NCBI GenBank assembly: GCA_947493145.1
Contig: CANLPZ010000001.1
Location: forward strand, 1,392,501-1,456,500
Source: an uncultured Paracoccaceae bacterium
Lineage (GTDB): Bacteria > Pseudomonadota > Alphaproteobacteria > Rhodobacterales > Rhodobacteraceae
Reading direction: 5' to 3'
DNA: 64,000 bases
Below are positions 18,030 to 26,712 of this stretch, piece by piece. Each line of letters opens with the position of its first letter. The first letter of the stretch is position 1. Under the pieces are notes generated by a model that worked only from the letters and a program-made list of their open reading frames with translations, made no database searches and had not been told where the DNA came from. The translations under genes were made by a program, and so were the position numbers.

Positions 18030-19175
18030 TTAGGTGTTTGATCGACCAACGTTTGTTGAAGCTTTTAAAATTGTAAAGACAAACCAAAGCGAAGCCAAAA
18101 AGAAAGAAAAGACCAAGGTTCGTTTTGAAATCAGGTAAAGGCGTAGGTTCTGTGACGACGTTGGTTTGGATATTTCGGTTAAAAAAACGCTTTTTTCTCT
18201 TGCTTGCGTAACGACAGTGTCCAACTGCGACAATGCAAGTTGATGGCTTTCTTCGGCAAAATTGACGGACTGAACTAAGCGTTCAAATTCTGTAATAAGC
18301 GACGGGAACGTTGAAAACTCAGCACTATTTGCGTTTGCGACAACTTGTTCGGTTAACTGTTGTTTCAGAATCGTTATGTCGCTGTTGATCTGCATCAATC
18401 TCGAATTGTTTGGCGATGTTTGGCTTAATAGTTGGCGTCTTTGGCGTTCGAGAACGGTTAGCTCTTTGGACAGCTCGGCAAGAACTGCGTTTTGTGCGTC
18501 CAATACCGATTTTGGATCAATAAACCCAACTCGATTTCGAAAATCTTCGAGCTCAACCCGCGCTAATTGCAACCGTTTTCCAGTCTGTTCGACGTCTAAT
18601 TTAGAGGATGCTGTTTGGTTATTCGATGATATTTGATTGATGTTGAACAACATGTTTTCTGTTGAAGAAATTATAAATTTCGCAATTTTTTCAGATAAAT
18701 TTGGGTGTGTTGTTCTTACACGTATTTCAACAAGTCCTGTTCTTGGATCATTCTGTATATCTACGAATTTCTTCCAAACGCTTTGTTTTGAATACGGGTG
18801 CAGGACGGTCGAAAGCTTTGAAAAAGTTGCGCCAAATACTTGATCGAAATCAAACGAACTGTTGGCTTGATTTATCAGCGTGTCACTTTCAACAAAGGTC
18901 CGAACCAAAGCAGTGTGAGAATGGGTATGCATTCCTGAATAAAGTGAGAGGCTAAGATCTGTATTTGTTTGTTCACGTTGCACAACTAAAATTGCGCGCG
19001 CTTCGTATTGGTCAGGCAGTGTTAGAAAATTCCAAATCGCAAACAATCCACACGGTAACGCGACACACACCAGAAAAGAAACAAAAAGCTTTAACCAGAG
19101 TTTGTGTTCACGTGGTGGTTTGATGTGCGCCAAAGTATGAATTTGACCTGAATACTTGTGTCCTTGGATTCCCAT
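18030..19175 (-). CDS. Capsule polysaccharide export / chain-length determinant protein (KpsE/Wzz-like)
   Basis: Inner-membrane protein of 381 residues with the polysaccharide co-polymerase layout: an N-terminal membrane segment (about 27-49, KLFVSFLVCVALPCGLFAIW), a periplasmic beta/helix region with long coiled coils (about 180-320, including DVEQTGKRLQLARVELEDFRNRVGFIDP typical of KpsE/CtrB) and a C-terminal membrane segment (about 350-372). These proteins bridge ABC-2 exporters to the outer-membrane polysaccharide channel. ATG at 19175 is the first plausible start; no clear Shine-Dalgarno. Divergent from the KpsM-like permease gene across about 80 bases. Confidence 0.85.
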   Translation of the reverse strand: MGIQGHKYSGQIHTLAHIKPPREHKLWLKLFVSFLVCVALPCGLFAIWNFLTLPDQYEARAILVVQREQTNTDLSLSLYSGMHTHSHTALVRTFVESDTLINQANSSFDFDQVFGATFSKLSTVLHPYSKQSVWKKFVDIQNDPRTGLVEIRVRTTHPNLSEKIAKFIISSTENMLFNINQISSNNQTASSKLDVEQTGKRLQLARVELEDFRNRVGFIDPKSVLDAQNAVLAELSKELTVLERQRRQLLSQTSPNNSRLMQINSDITILKQQLTEQVVANANSAEFSTFPSLITEFERLVQSVNFAEESHQLALSQLDTVVTQAREKSVFLTEISKPTSSQNLRLYLISKRTLVFSFFLASLWFVFTILKASTNVGRSNT

Positions 19176-19254
19176 GCGGCAAAGAAACAACAAATTCTTT
19201 GAGCATTCTTTAATTCTGATTTGTTAGATCGAATTCAATTTTTCTAGGACAGCC

Positions 19255-20001
19255 ATGTTTCGTTACTACTTCTTGCGCTTCATTTTTGTGGAAGTATCAG
19301 CTCGTTTTCGAAACGACACTTCCGGATATTTTGCTCTTCTGGAACCTGTTTGGCTGGCGACCTTTTTGGCTATTGGCGCAATGAGTGTGTTTCCTGCTCC
19401 ACCAATTGGAACGAGCTTTTTCTTGTTTTTTTTGACTGGAATATTACCCGTTTTCACAATTTCATTTGTATCCACCATGATCTGCAGAACACGAGTGTTC
19501 ATGGAAAGCGAAAAAACATGGGTTGCGGCGCTTTCAGCACGCGTTTTCGTGAATTGTGCTATTGCATTTATATTTATCCAAGTTTTGATACTTGGAACGG
19601 CGGTGGTCGCGATGCAGCCGGTATCAATTGAACAGGTTTTCGCAGCCACGTTGCTTATTTTGGCTTTATCGATTGGAATTGGTGTATTTTTGTTTGCTTT
19701 GGTGAGCGCGCTTCCAATCGTGGAAAATATTTGGGGACTGTTTACAAGACCGTTTATCCTAATTTCTGGTGTCTTTACGTTGGTACCCGATGTTTCAGAC
19801 CCCTTTCAGGGTTGGTTGTTGCTTAATCCTATTGCTCATACGGTCATAATAATGCGGGCAGCAATTTACCCCTTTCAAACAGGTGATTTGGCGTCTCCAC
19901 TATTCGTGATGACGGTTTCAGTTTCTACATTGTTGGTTGGGACGTCTGCACTGGCCATCTTATTTAATGCGTCGTCAGTAAGCAGGCGTATCCGACTGTG
20001 A
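19255..20001 (+). CDS. ABC-2 type polysaccharide exporter permease (KpsM-like)
   Basis: Integral membrane protein of 248 residues with six hydrophobic segments. The N-terminal amphipathic part (FVEVSARFRNDTSGYFALLEPVWLA) and the TRVFMESEKTW loop are typical of the permeases exporting capsule or O-antigen polymers (KpsM, BexB, CtrC, Wzm). It should work with an ATPase of the KpsT type, but none lies nearby. The only ABC ATPase in the window (60344) belongs to another class. The last 127 bases overlap the tail of the converging glycosyltransferase gene, an unusually long overlap. Confidence 0.87.
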   Translation: MFRYYFLRFIFVEVSARFRNDTSGYFALLEPVWLATFLAIGAMSVFPAPPIGTSFFLFFLTGILPVFTISFVSTMICRTRVFMESEKTWVAALSARVFVNCAIAFIFIQVLILGTAVVAMQPVSIEQVFAATLLILALSIGIGVFLFALVSALPIVENIWGLFTRPFILISGVFTLVPDVSDPFQGWLLLNPIAHTVIIMRAAIYPFQTGDLASPLFVMTVSVSTLLVGTSALAILFNASSVSRRIRL

Positions 20002-20933
20002 GGCATGGAAAAATCCTGACGAATCCCATGCCAAATTGCCAGTGCGCAAATATGTAAATACGTTTTCGAATTTGTGGGATACTTATGGGCATCTAGAAGC
20101 CATTTAATTGTAACCGGCCAAACGATACACCAAAACAGCCTCCCTGATCCAAACCGCAACGAGATAAGAGAGTTTCGATGACTATAATAGGTTTTCCAAA
20201 GCGGCCAATATCTCTGAGGATCTGTTTTGTCGATGGTCTCACACTCATGAACAAATTGAAGCGATGGGTCAAAGACAATCGATCCGCCAATTTTTCGATG
20301 TCTCAGTGAAAACAGAATATCATCCGAATAAATAAACATTTCTGAATTCGGATATCCAATTTTGGCAATTGAGTCCCGGTGAACAAAAAAACCAACAAAG
20401 GTTGCGGTATCTACTTGTACCGGTCCCGCGGAAAAGGCGTCATTTTGTATTTGATAGGATTTTGAGCGACCAAGGATCCAATCCAAGATAGATTTTCCAA
20501 AAATGTCGAGTGACCAAAATGGGTTAATGCATGGGCGATTCATCTCACACACCTCGCCCTTGGCATCGAACACCGCAGCACAATAAATTGTTTCCGTGTC
20601 GCGATCGCAGCAATTGAAGTTGTTGATTGCCTTTGGGCGCGGTCGTGCGTCATCGTCCATCAATACAACCCAATCCGCACCGAGGTGTTCGATTGCGTAC
20701 CTCATTCCAATAGAAAATCCTGCACTACCGCCAAGATTTTCGGTCAATTTAATAACATGAAGTGAATTGCATTTGTTGCGCGCCAAGACATCATCGGTTC
20801 GTTGATCAGAGTTCATGTCAACGACTACAACTGGTATTGCCAAGGCTCTCAGACATTTTTCTAATAGACTTGGTCGATTGTGAGTAACAACAACAGCAAA
20901 TATGTTTTGTCGGTTCGGCAAAGATGAAACCAT
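19875..20933 (-). CDS. Family 2 glycosyltransferase (GlfT1/rhamnosyl-type)
   Basis: GT-A glycosyltransferase of 352 residues. It starts FAVVVTHNRPSLLEKCLRAL, has ENLGGSAGFSIGMRYAIEHL (the G-G-S-x-G-F motif shared with galactofuranosyl- and rhamnosyltransferases), the metal site LMDDDARPRP (93-95), and FIYSDDILFSLR, where the acidic pair is the likely base. The C-terminal KTYYSHRNSLISLR and helices look membrane-associated. The similarity in layout to GlfT1, which starts galactan chains, fits the glf gene nearby; specificity is inferred. ATG at 20933 used; an in-frame TTG at 20951 exists. The last 42 codons are antisense to the permease gene and rich in Thr/Val/Asn, possibly dispensable. Confidence 0.82.
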   Translation of the reverse strand: MVSSLPNRQNIFAVVVTHNRPSLLEKCLRALAIPVVVVDMNSDQRTDDVLARNKCNSLHVIKLTENLGGSAGFSIGMRYAIEHLGADWVVLMDDDARPRPKAINNFNCCDRDTETIYCAAVFDAKGEVCEMNRPCINPFWSLDIFGKSILDWILGRSKSYQIQNDAFSAGPVQVDTATFVGFFVHRDSIAKIGYPNSEMFIYSDDILFSLRHRKIGGSIVFDPSLQFVHECETIDKTDPQRYWPLWKTYYSHRNSLISLRFGSGRLFWCIVWPVTIKWLLDAHKYPTNSKTYLHICALAIWHGIRQDFSMPHSRIRLLTDDALNKMASADVPTNNVETETVITNSGDAKSPV

Positions 20934-21041
20934 GCGGTCACGTTTGCCCAAAACTGTTAAAAAAACGTCTTGGTTTCTATTTTGTTGCTTGGATCACGTT
21001 GTGCGATTTTGCAAACTGAGTCGAAGTTTTTCGGAGCAATC

Positions 21042-21899
21042 GTGACGCAACCGCCAAAAGAAATATTAAAACTTATTGCTGATGAGCTTGGCGAAGCGCA
21101 GAGTATCAAACAGCTTTCAGGCGGACGCACAAATTCTGTGTGGCGAGTACAGGCACAAAGTCGAGTATATGTTTGTAAATACTTTGCGAATTGCACGAAC
21201 AATCCAATTTTTCCCAATTCTCCTCGTGATGAAATCACAGCCCTAAATGCGTTGAAAGGTGCCGGGATTGCTCCACATCTTTTTGCTGTGCGTACACGAT
21301 CAAACATCCGAGCAGTTATTTATGAATTTATTGATGGATCAATTTGGTCTGAAGACATTGATGCGGTGTCGAAGCTGATGAAAAAACTGCATCAATTTCC
21401 ACCACCAAATGGGTTGAGGAAGGTGCCAATGGGGGCCGGTAATTTGATCAATCAGATTAAATTACTGTCTGGCAAAAAGTTCCACGAACTTGAAAAGTTC
21501 TTGCCACAGATTGTTGATTCACAAGACGTCGCCCCTGTTTTTATGCACGGGGACCCTGTCGCTGGGAACATTGTTCAAACAGAAATCGGTGCACGCTTCA
21601 TTGATTGGCAATGCCCCGCGATCGGTGATCCATGTGAAGATATTGCAATATTTTTGTCGTCGGCAATGCAACATCTTTACCGAGGAAAAGAACTCACAAG
21701 AGCTCAACAAAAAGAGTTTTTAAATCAGTATGGAAATGCGCGTGTTTCGCACAGATATTTACAATTAGAGCCGTTTTTTCGCGCACGTATGACCGCGTAT
21801 TGTTGGTGGAAATTGGAACAAGGCGAAGCGGAATATAAAAAAGCAGCTGAAATTGAATTGTCCGGACTAAAAAACTTGTCCAATCCAAACACCAAGTAG
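21042..21899 (+). CDS. Aminoglycoside phosphotransferase/choline kinase-like protein
   Basis: Small-molecule kinase fold of 285 residues. ATP-binding elements LSGGRTNSVWRV (25-36) and VCKYF with Lys46; Brenner motif FMHGDPVAGNIV (HGD at 169-171, Asn176), and metal Asp in FIDWQCPAIGDPCEDIA (Asp188). The substrate is not evident; choline, ethanolamine, thiamine or a sugar are options. Start GTG at 21042 has GGAG five bases before it. It is divergent from the glycosyltransferase gene, so it might phosphorylate a building block or decoration of the polymer. The 3' end overlaps the converging ubiB by 33 bases. Confidence 0.8.
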   Translation: MTQPPKEILKLIADELGEAQSIKQLSGGRTNSVWRVQAQSRVYVCKYFANCTNNPIFPNSPRDEITALNALKGAGIAPHLFAVRTRSNIRAVIYEFIDGSIWSEDIDAVSKLMKKLHQFPPPNGLRKVPMGAGNLINQIKLLSGKKFHELEKFLPQIVDSQDVAPVFMHGDPVAGNIVQTEIGARFIDWQCPAIGDPCEDIAIFLSSAMQHLYRGKELTRAQQKEFLNQYGNARVSHRYLQLEPFFRARMTAYCWWKLEQGEAEYKKAAEIELSGLKNLSNPNTK

Positions 21900-23393
21900 C
21901 GCAATACCACCGCCGAATACGGCCCAACCCAGACGATTTTGTTTTGGTGTATCGTGTTGCGCTGGACCTTCGGCCTGCCTGATCAACGCGGCTTCTGCGA
22001 GTTTCGGCAAACGCGGCCCAAACCGCGCCAAAACACGTGCTGTCTTGGCCAAGTCTTTGGCAAGCGCTTTAGGGCCAATGCTGTCTTTAATATAGGATTC
22101 GACAATTGGTTGTGCGACTTCCCAAATGTTTAGTTGAGGGTGAAGCGAACGTGCGACGCCTTCGACGACAACCATTGTTCTTTGCAGAAGAATAAGTTCG
22201 GTGCGGGTTTCCATTCCGAACTGTTCGGTCACTTCAAAAAGATAACTTAACAAACGACCCATTGAGATTTGCGTTGCGTCCATACCGAAAATGGGTTCAC
22301 CAACCGCTCGTAATGCGCGTGCGAATTCATCGACGTCTTGGTTTGCGGGAACGTAACCTGCCTCAAAATGGACTTCGGCAACGCGTTGGTAATCTCTTTG
22401 AATGAACCCAAACAAAATTTCCGCGTAGACACGTCGTGTGTATTCGTCGATCCGGCCCATAATGCCAAAGTCGATGGCAATCACATCGCCGTTTGGGGCA
22501 ATCTTTAGGTTTCCTTGGTGTAGATCGGCGTGAAAAAAACCATCGCGCAAAGCATGCGATAAAAACAGCTGTAAGACACGCTCGCCCAGCACATAACGAT
22601 CATGGCCAGCCGCATCCAATGCAGAATTATCGCCAGCGTTTTCGCCTTCGACCCAATCCATTGTCATGACGTTTTTAGCAGACAATCCCCAATTTATTTT
22701 GGGCACCTGAAATTGCGGATCATTTAGAGTGTTGTCATAAAATTCCGACGCCGCCGCTGCTTCGAGCCGCAGATCCAACTCACCTCGTACAACGCCATCG
22801 AAATGTTCGATAACTTCGACAGGGTGTAATCGTCGCGACGATGGGGACAATGTTTCGATTGTCCGCGCTGCGAAATAAAAGGCGTCGATATCTTTCCGAA
22901 ACGCCTTTTCAATATTTGGACGTAGAACTTTCACGGCAACGTCCTGTCCCGTTTCCGCAAGTTTTGCACGGTGAACCTGCGCGATAGACGCCGCCGCAAC
23001 GGGTTCGCTGAATTCTGAGAAAACACCAGAAACTTTGATATCCAACTCATTTTCAACCGTGGAAATCGCAATATCACGATCAAATGCTGGCAGTTTGTCT
23101 TGTAAGATGCGCAATTGCACAGCCATGTCATCGCCGACCACGTCAGGTCGCGTTGACAGAATTTGACCAAATTTGATGTATGCCGGACCCAGCGCGGTTA
23201 AGCCACGTGTAGCAGGCGGCAAGCTGCTGTCGCCCTTGTCCCCGAGCCATTGAAACGGCCAACAAAGTCCGCGGAATACAAGACGTACCGAAAAAGGAGC
23301 ATCCATTGCGTTTAGAAACACAGGCATCGCACCGGTGCGTTCCAACGTTGCGCCGGTACGGATTAAACGCCAAATGTTGTGAGGTCCGCGCAT
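21867..23393 (-). CDS. ubiB: Ubiquinone biosynthesis kinase-like ATPase UbiB
   Basis: Atypical kinase-like protein of the ABC1/ADCK family (508 residues, standard length) that supports ubiquinone synthesis, probably by extracting hydrophobic precursors. The KxGQ-type motif is YIKFGQILSTRPD. The Ala-rich loop VAAASIAQVHRAKL, the HADLHQGNLKIAPNG catalytic loop and the IDFGIMGRID metal motif follow. A C-terminal membrane anchor (about 483-505) is visible. Its ATG directly abuts the ubiE stop, so ubiE-ubiB form an operon. Confidence 0.96.
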   Translation of the reverse strand: MRGPHNIWRLIRTGATLERTGAMPVFLNAMDAPFSVRLVFRGLCWPFQWLGDKGDSSLPPATRGLTALGPAYIKFGQILSTRPDVVGDDMAVQLRILQDKLPAFDRDIAISTVENELDIKVSGVFSEFSEPVAAASIAQVHRAKLAETGQDVAVKVLRPNIEKAFRKDIDAFYFAARTIETLSPSSRRLHPVEVIEHFDGVVRGELDLRLEAAAASEFYDNTLNDPQFQVPKINWGLSAKNVMTMDWVEGENAGDNSALDAAGHDRYVLGERVLQLFLSHALRDGFFHADLHQGNLKIAPNGDVIAIDFGIMGRIDEYTRRVYAEILFGFIQRDYQRVAEVHFEAGYVPANQDVDEFARALRAVGEPIFGMDATQISMGRLLSYLFEVTEQFGMETRTELILLQRTMVVVEGVARSLHPQLNIWEVAQPIVESYIKDSIGPKALAKDLAKTARVLARFGPRLPKLAEAALIRQAEGPAQHDTPKQNRLGWAVFGGGIALLGVWIGQVF

Positions 23394-24143
23394 TTAGATT
23401 TTCCATCCCGAATGGAGCGCCGCGATTCCCATGGTCAAATTGCGATACTTTGCGTTTTCGAAACCAGCTTTGCGAACCATACCTAAAAATGTGTCTTGGT
23501 CGGGAAATTTGCGAATTGATTCCACAAGATATTGATAGCTGTCTGCATCGTTTGCGATGATTTTTCCCATTGGTGGGATCACATTGAACGAATACCGATC
23601 ATAGGCCCATTGCATCGCCGGGTTTGGAATTTGGCTGAATTCCAAAACCATTAATCTGCCACCCGGCTTGAGCACGCGAAATGCTTCGTTCAAAGCATCT
23701 TGTGGGCGTGTTACATTTCGAATGCCAAAAGAGATTGTGTAAACATCAAAGGTATTGTCGTCGAAAGGCAAAGCCATTGCATCCCCAACAACCCAATTTA
23801 ACTGTTCGGACAAATTGTCTGCTTCGGCACGTTTACGTCCCTCGATCAGCATGGATTCGGTTAAATCCAAAACAGTCGAATGGCCGTGTCCTGCGCGTTT
23901 CAAAAACCGGAATGAAATGTCGCCTGTACCGCCGGCGACGTCCAACAATCGTTGACCCGCACGTGGCGCAAGCCAATCCATCATGGCGTCTTTCCAAATC
24001 CGATGTATTCCAAGCGACATGACATCATTCATGACGTCATATTTTGACGCAACAGACGAAAACACGCCTTGAACGCGCCCTGCTTTTTCTGATTCTGGGA
24101 CGGTTTCAAACCCAAAATGTGTCGTGCGGTCTTGATCTGTCAT
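23394..24143 (-). CDS. ubiE: Demethylmenaquinone/2-methoxy-6-polyprenyl-1,4-benzoquinol methyltransferase
   Basis: SAM-dependent C-methyltransferase of ubiquinone (and menaquinone) synthesis; 249 residues. Motifs: [29 protein letters not shown] at the N-terminus, SAM motif [41 protein letters not shown], and [16 protein letters not shown], all typical of UbiE. It is divergent from mutM with about 84 bases between; ubiB follows with no gap. Confidence 0.96.
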   Translation of the reverse strand: MTDQDRTTHFGFETVPESEKAGRVQGVFSSVASKYDVMNDVMSLGIHRIWKDAMMDWLAPRAGQRLLDVAGGTGDISFRFLKRAGHGHSTVLDLTESMLIEGRKRAEADNLSEQLNWVVGDAMALPFDDNTFDVYTISFGIRNVTRPQDALNEAFRVLKPGGRLMVLEFSQIPNPAMQWAYDRYSFNVIPPMGKIIANDADSYQYLVESIRKFPDQDTFLGMVRKAGFENAKYRNLTMGIAALHSGWKI

Positions 24144-24227
24144 TTGGAATGGTATCCTTTAGGTCTGCTCCCTTATAATTGGCTGACAGATCAACACAAT
24201 GCGGCCCTTTAACTCAGAGGTACCCTG

Positions 24228-25079
24228 TTGCCAGAATTGCCAGAAGTTGAAACCGTTCGACGTGGGCTTTTGTCTGCTATGGATGGTGAAATAATTAAGT
24301 CCGTGGACGTAAACCGCCCTGATTTGCGTTGGCCGTTTCCAGACAAGATGAAACAACGATTGGATGGGCAACGAATTCGGGGTCTTCGACGCCGATCGAA
24401 ATATATTCTGGTCGATTTGGACAGTGGTGAAACACTTATAATCCATCTTGGAATGTCTGGTCGAATGCAGGTCTCGGGGATAGAAGTTGCCGGATTTTAT
24501 CGTGAACACAGTCCTGCGGAGAAACACGATCACGTCGTTTTTCATATGCAAAATGGAGCACGTGTAACTTTTAATGATCCACGGCGTTTTGGCGCGATGG
24601 ATATTGGCGACACAGCAACCTTAGAAAATCATAAGCTTTTGCGTGTCATTGGTCCTGAACCTTTTGGGAATGAGTTCAACGAAACCTATCTGATTGAGAT
24701 GTTGAAAACCAAAACCGCACCAATCAAATCCGCCTTGTTGGATCAAAGAATCGTTGCGGGTTTGGGCAATATTTACGTGTGCGAAGTTTTATTTCGCACC
24801 GGAATTTCGCCGAAAAAACCTGCAAAATCTATTGGTGAACGCAAAGTCAAAAATTTGGTTCCAACCATTCGAGATGTTCTTTCAGAAGCCATTGACGCCG
24901 GGGGATCAAGCCTTCAAGATCATCGTCAAACCGATGGGCAACTCGGCTATTTTCAACACAATTTTGCAGTCTACGATCGAGAAAACCAACCTTGCCTAAA
25001 GGCTGGTTGCAAAGGCACGATTCGACGAATCACGCAATCTGGACGCTCAAGTTTCTTTTGTTCGCAATGCCAAAGATAG
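24228..25079 (+). CDS. mutM: Formamidopyrimidine-DNA glycosylase
   Basis: Bifunctional base-excision enzyme removing 8-oxoG and FaPy lesions (283 residues). The start is TTG at 24228, with AGAGG seven bases upstream. This start is firm because the mature enzyme must begin with the catalytic Pro of [13 protein letters not shown]. The helix-two-turn-helix [18 protein letters not shown] and the C-terminal zinc finger (Cys in [12 protein letters not shown] and FFCSQCQR, four in all) are complete, with the final QR tail. Divergent from ubiE. Confidence 0.96.
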   Translation: MPELPEVETVRRGLLSAMDGEIIKSVDVNRPDLRWPFPDKMKQRLDGQRIRGLRRRSKYILVDLDSGETLIIHLGMSGRMQVSGIEVAGFYREHSPAEKHDHVVFHMQNGARVTFNDPRRFGAMDIGDTATLENHKLLRVIGPEPFGNEFNETYLIEMLKTKTAPIKSALLDQRIVAGLGNIYVCEVLFRTGISPKKPAKSIGERKVKNLVPTIRDVLSEAIDAGGSSLQDHRQTDGQLGYFQHNFAVYDRENQPCLKAGCKGTIRRITQSGRSSFFCSQCQR

Positions 25080-25143
25080 CTTGATCGCAGCGCAAACTTT
25101 AGTCATCACTTAGCGCTAACAGAAACTATCATGGACCTATTTG

Positions 25144-25920
25144 ATGGCCTTTGAAACGATCATCGTCGACGTCTCCGATCATATTGCTTTAATTAAATTG
25201 AATCGGCCTGACGCAATGAACGCGTTGAATTCTCAACTTTTGACAGAGCTTTCAACAGCTGTTGTTGAGGCGAACCAAAATGACAAAGTGCGCTGCATTG
25301 TCATTACTGGGTCCGACAAAGCCTTTGCCGGCGGTGCGGATATTAAAGAAATGGCAGAAAAATCTTTCGTTGATGCTTTCATGTCTGATTTTTTTGCGCC
25401 TGAGACAGATCAAATCGTTAAGTCACGTAAGCCAATTATTGCAGCGGTTGCTGGTTATGCGCTGGGTGGCGGATGTGAATTGGCCATGATGTGCGATTTT
25501 ATTATTTGTGCTGACAATGCAAAATTTGGCCAGCCGGAAATCAATTTAGGTGTCGTTGCAGGAATCGGTGGATCGCAGCGTTTGACTCGGTTTGTCGGAA
25601 AATCGAAATCCATGGACATGCATTTAACCGGCCGTTTTATGGATGCGGAGGAAGCCGAACGTTCGGGTTTGGTGAGTCGTGTCGTTCCAGTGAAAAAATT
25701 GTTGGACGAAGCGATGGCCGCTGCAGGTAAGATCGCTGAAAAATCGCAACTTACAGCGATGGTGGTAAAAGAGGCGGTGAACCGTTCTTACGAAACAACG
25801 CTATCAGAAGGCATCTTATTCGAACGCCGTGTATTCCATTCGCTTTTTGCATCTGAAGATCAAAAAGAAGGAATGGCAGCCTTTCTTGAAAAACGCGAAC
25901 CGCAGTTCCGCGATAAGTAA
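25144..25920 (+). CDS. Enoyl-CoA hydratase
   Basis: Crotonase-fold hydratase of 258 residues, adding water to trans-2-enoyl-CoA in fatty-acid and amino-acid breakdown. The CoA/oxyanion-hole segment is [13 protein letters not shown]; the two catalytic acids lie in [42 protein letters not shown] (the Glu of GGGCELA and the Glu of QPEINLG), as in rat mitochondrial hydratase and Rhodobacter homologues. The ATG at 25144 is used; a TTG three bases earlier is possible. Placed between mutM and rpsT as in related genomes. Confidence 0.93.
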   Translation: MAFETIIVDVSDHIALIKLNRPDAMNALNSQLLTELSTAVVEANQNDKVRCIVITGSDKAFAGGADIKEMAEKSFVDAFMSDFFAPETDQIVKSRKPIIAAVAGYALGGGCELAMMCDFIICADNAKFGQPEINLGVVAGIGGSQRLTRFVGKSKSMDMHLTGRFMDAEEAERSGLVSRVVPVKKLLDEAMAAAGKIAEKSQLTAMVVKEAVNRSYETTLSEGILFERRVFHSLFASEDQKEGMAAFLEKREPQFRDK

Positions 25921-25934
25921 TTTTTCACCTATAC

Positions 25935-25963
25935 TTGACTCAATGCGCATCCCATCCTAAAGA
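25935..25963 (+). promoter_or_regulatory. Candidate sigma-70 promoter of rpsT
   Basis: TTGACT (25935-25940) and TAAAGA (25958-25963) are separated by 17 bases, about 48 bases before the rpsT ATG. An inverted pair AATGCGC (25942-25948) / GCGCATT (25965-25971) overlaps it; its meaning is unclear. Assigned by pattern only. Confidence 0.45.
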
Positions 25964-26010
25964 CGCGCATTCTTTAGACTACCGACTCCTCAGATAAGGA
26001 AATCGAGACA

Positions 26011-26274
26011 ATGGCCAACACGCCTCAATCAAAAAAACGCGCACGTCAGAATGATCGTCGCGCAGCAGTGAACAAAGCACGTCGTTCACGTATCCGCACA
26101 TTTCTTCGCAAAGTAGAAGAAGCAATTGAATCTGGTGACAAAGAGGCAGCACAAACTGCTCTTCGCGCAGCTCAACCTGAGCTTATGCGTGGTGTTAGCA
26201 AAGGTGTTTACCACAAAAACACAGCGTCACGTAAAGTGTCACGTCTGTCAGCACGTGTTAAAGCACTCGGCTAA
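26011..26274 (+). CDS. rpsT: 30S ribosomal protein S20
   Basis: Primary binder of 16S rRNA in small-subunit assembly. 87 residues, very basic, beginning [25 protein letters not shown] and ending [19 protein letters not shown], the standard S20 pattern. A good Shine-Dalgarno (AAGGAAAT region) precedes the ATG. It is followed by a strong terminator and lies just upstream of dnaA, a frequent order in alphaproteobacteria. Confidence 0.97.
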   Translation: MANTPQSKKRARQNDRRAAVNKARRSRIRTFLRKVEEAIESGDKEAAQTALRAAQPELMRGVSKGVYHKNTASRKVSRLSARVKALG

Positions 26275-26299
26275 TTTTTTGCCAAATGACAATGAAATG

Positions 26300-26326
26300 A
26301 CGCGCCAGTTTCTGGCGCGTTTTTTT
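26300..26326 (+). terminator. Rho-independent terminator of rpsT
   Basis: A perfect 9-bp stem ACGCGCCAG / CTGGCGCGT with a 3-base loop is followed by seven T residues, 25 bases after the rpsT stop. Confidence 0.9.
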
Positions 26327-26712
26327 GTGCAGCGCGGCAATTTGTTGGACTGCGCTGCAGCATATTTATGGCAGAAATTCGACCCAAGAGATTCTTTTCC
26401 GCTTATGCCAGAGTCAAGTTCGAAGATTCATTGAAACGAGCCTTCAACGCTTGCTAGGTTCATTTCAGCGATTCACATCGCTCACGGGGGGACGTGCTCA
26501 AGAAAGCATGACCGACTAAGATGGACAGTTTAGTCGGTGCTGCAAATTCTTAAGTAGTCAATAAATTCACTGCAGAGTTTTTAACTTTTGCAGGCAGGGT
26601 TTTGCGGCCATTTGACAGGAATTAACCGCGTCAAATGCAATAGTGCATTTTTATGCTGCATGTCGTGAGTTGTGAAACGCGTGGGACAAAATTTAAGTGG
26701 GCATAGGGACAC
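26327..26712. other. Non-coding region upstream of dnaA
   Basis: About 385 bases without a credible gene; short open frames here lack Shine-Dalgarno sites and protein-like composition. It should hold the dnaA promoter. I looked for DnaA boxes (TTATNCACA) and found only weak partial matches such as TTATGCCAG (7 of 9), not a cluster, so I do not call an origin. A perfect inverted repeat is present at 26511-26538. The last 100 bases (from about 26600) are AT-rich and end in the dnaA leader. Confidence 0.6.
26511..26538. repeat. Perfect 9-bp inverted repeat upstream of dnaA
   Basis: ACCGACTAA (26511-26519) and TTAGTCGGT (26530-26538) are separated by 10 bases. There is no T run after it, so it is not a simple terminator. 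It may be a protein-binding site or an RNA hairpin in the 5' region of dnaA, about 175 bases before the start codon. Confidence 0.6.

Noticed and set aside
26325..26519. 64-codon open frame after the rpsT terminator
   Set aside because: No Shine-Dalgarno, begins in the terminator tail, composition not protein-like.
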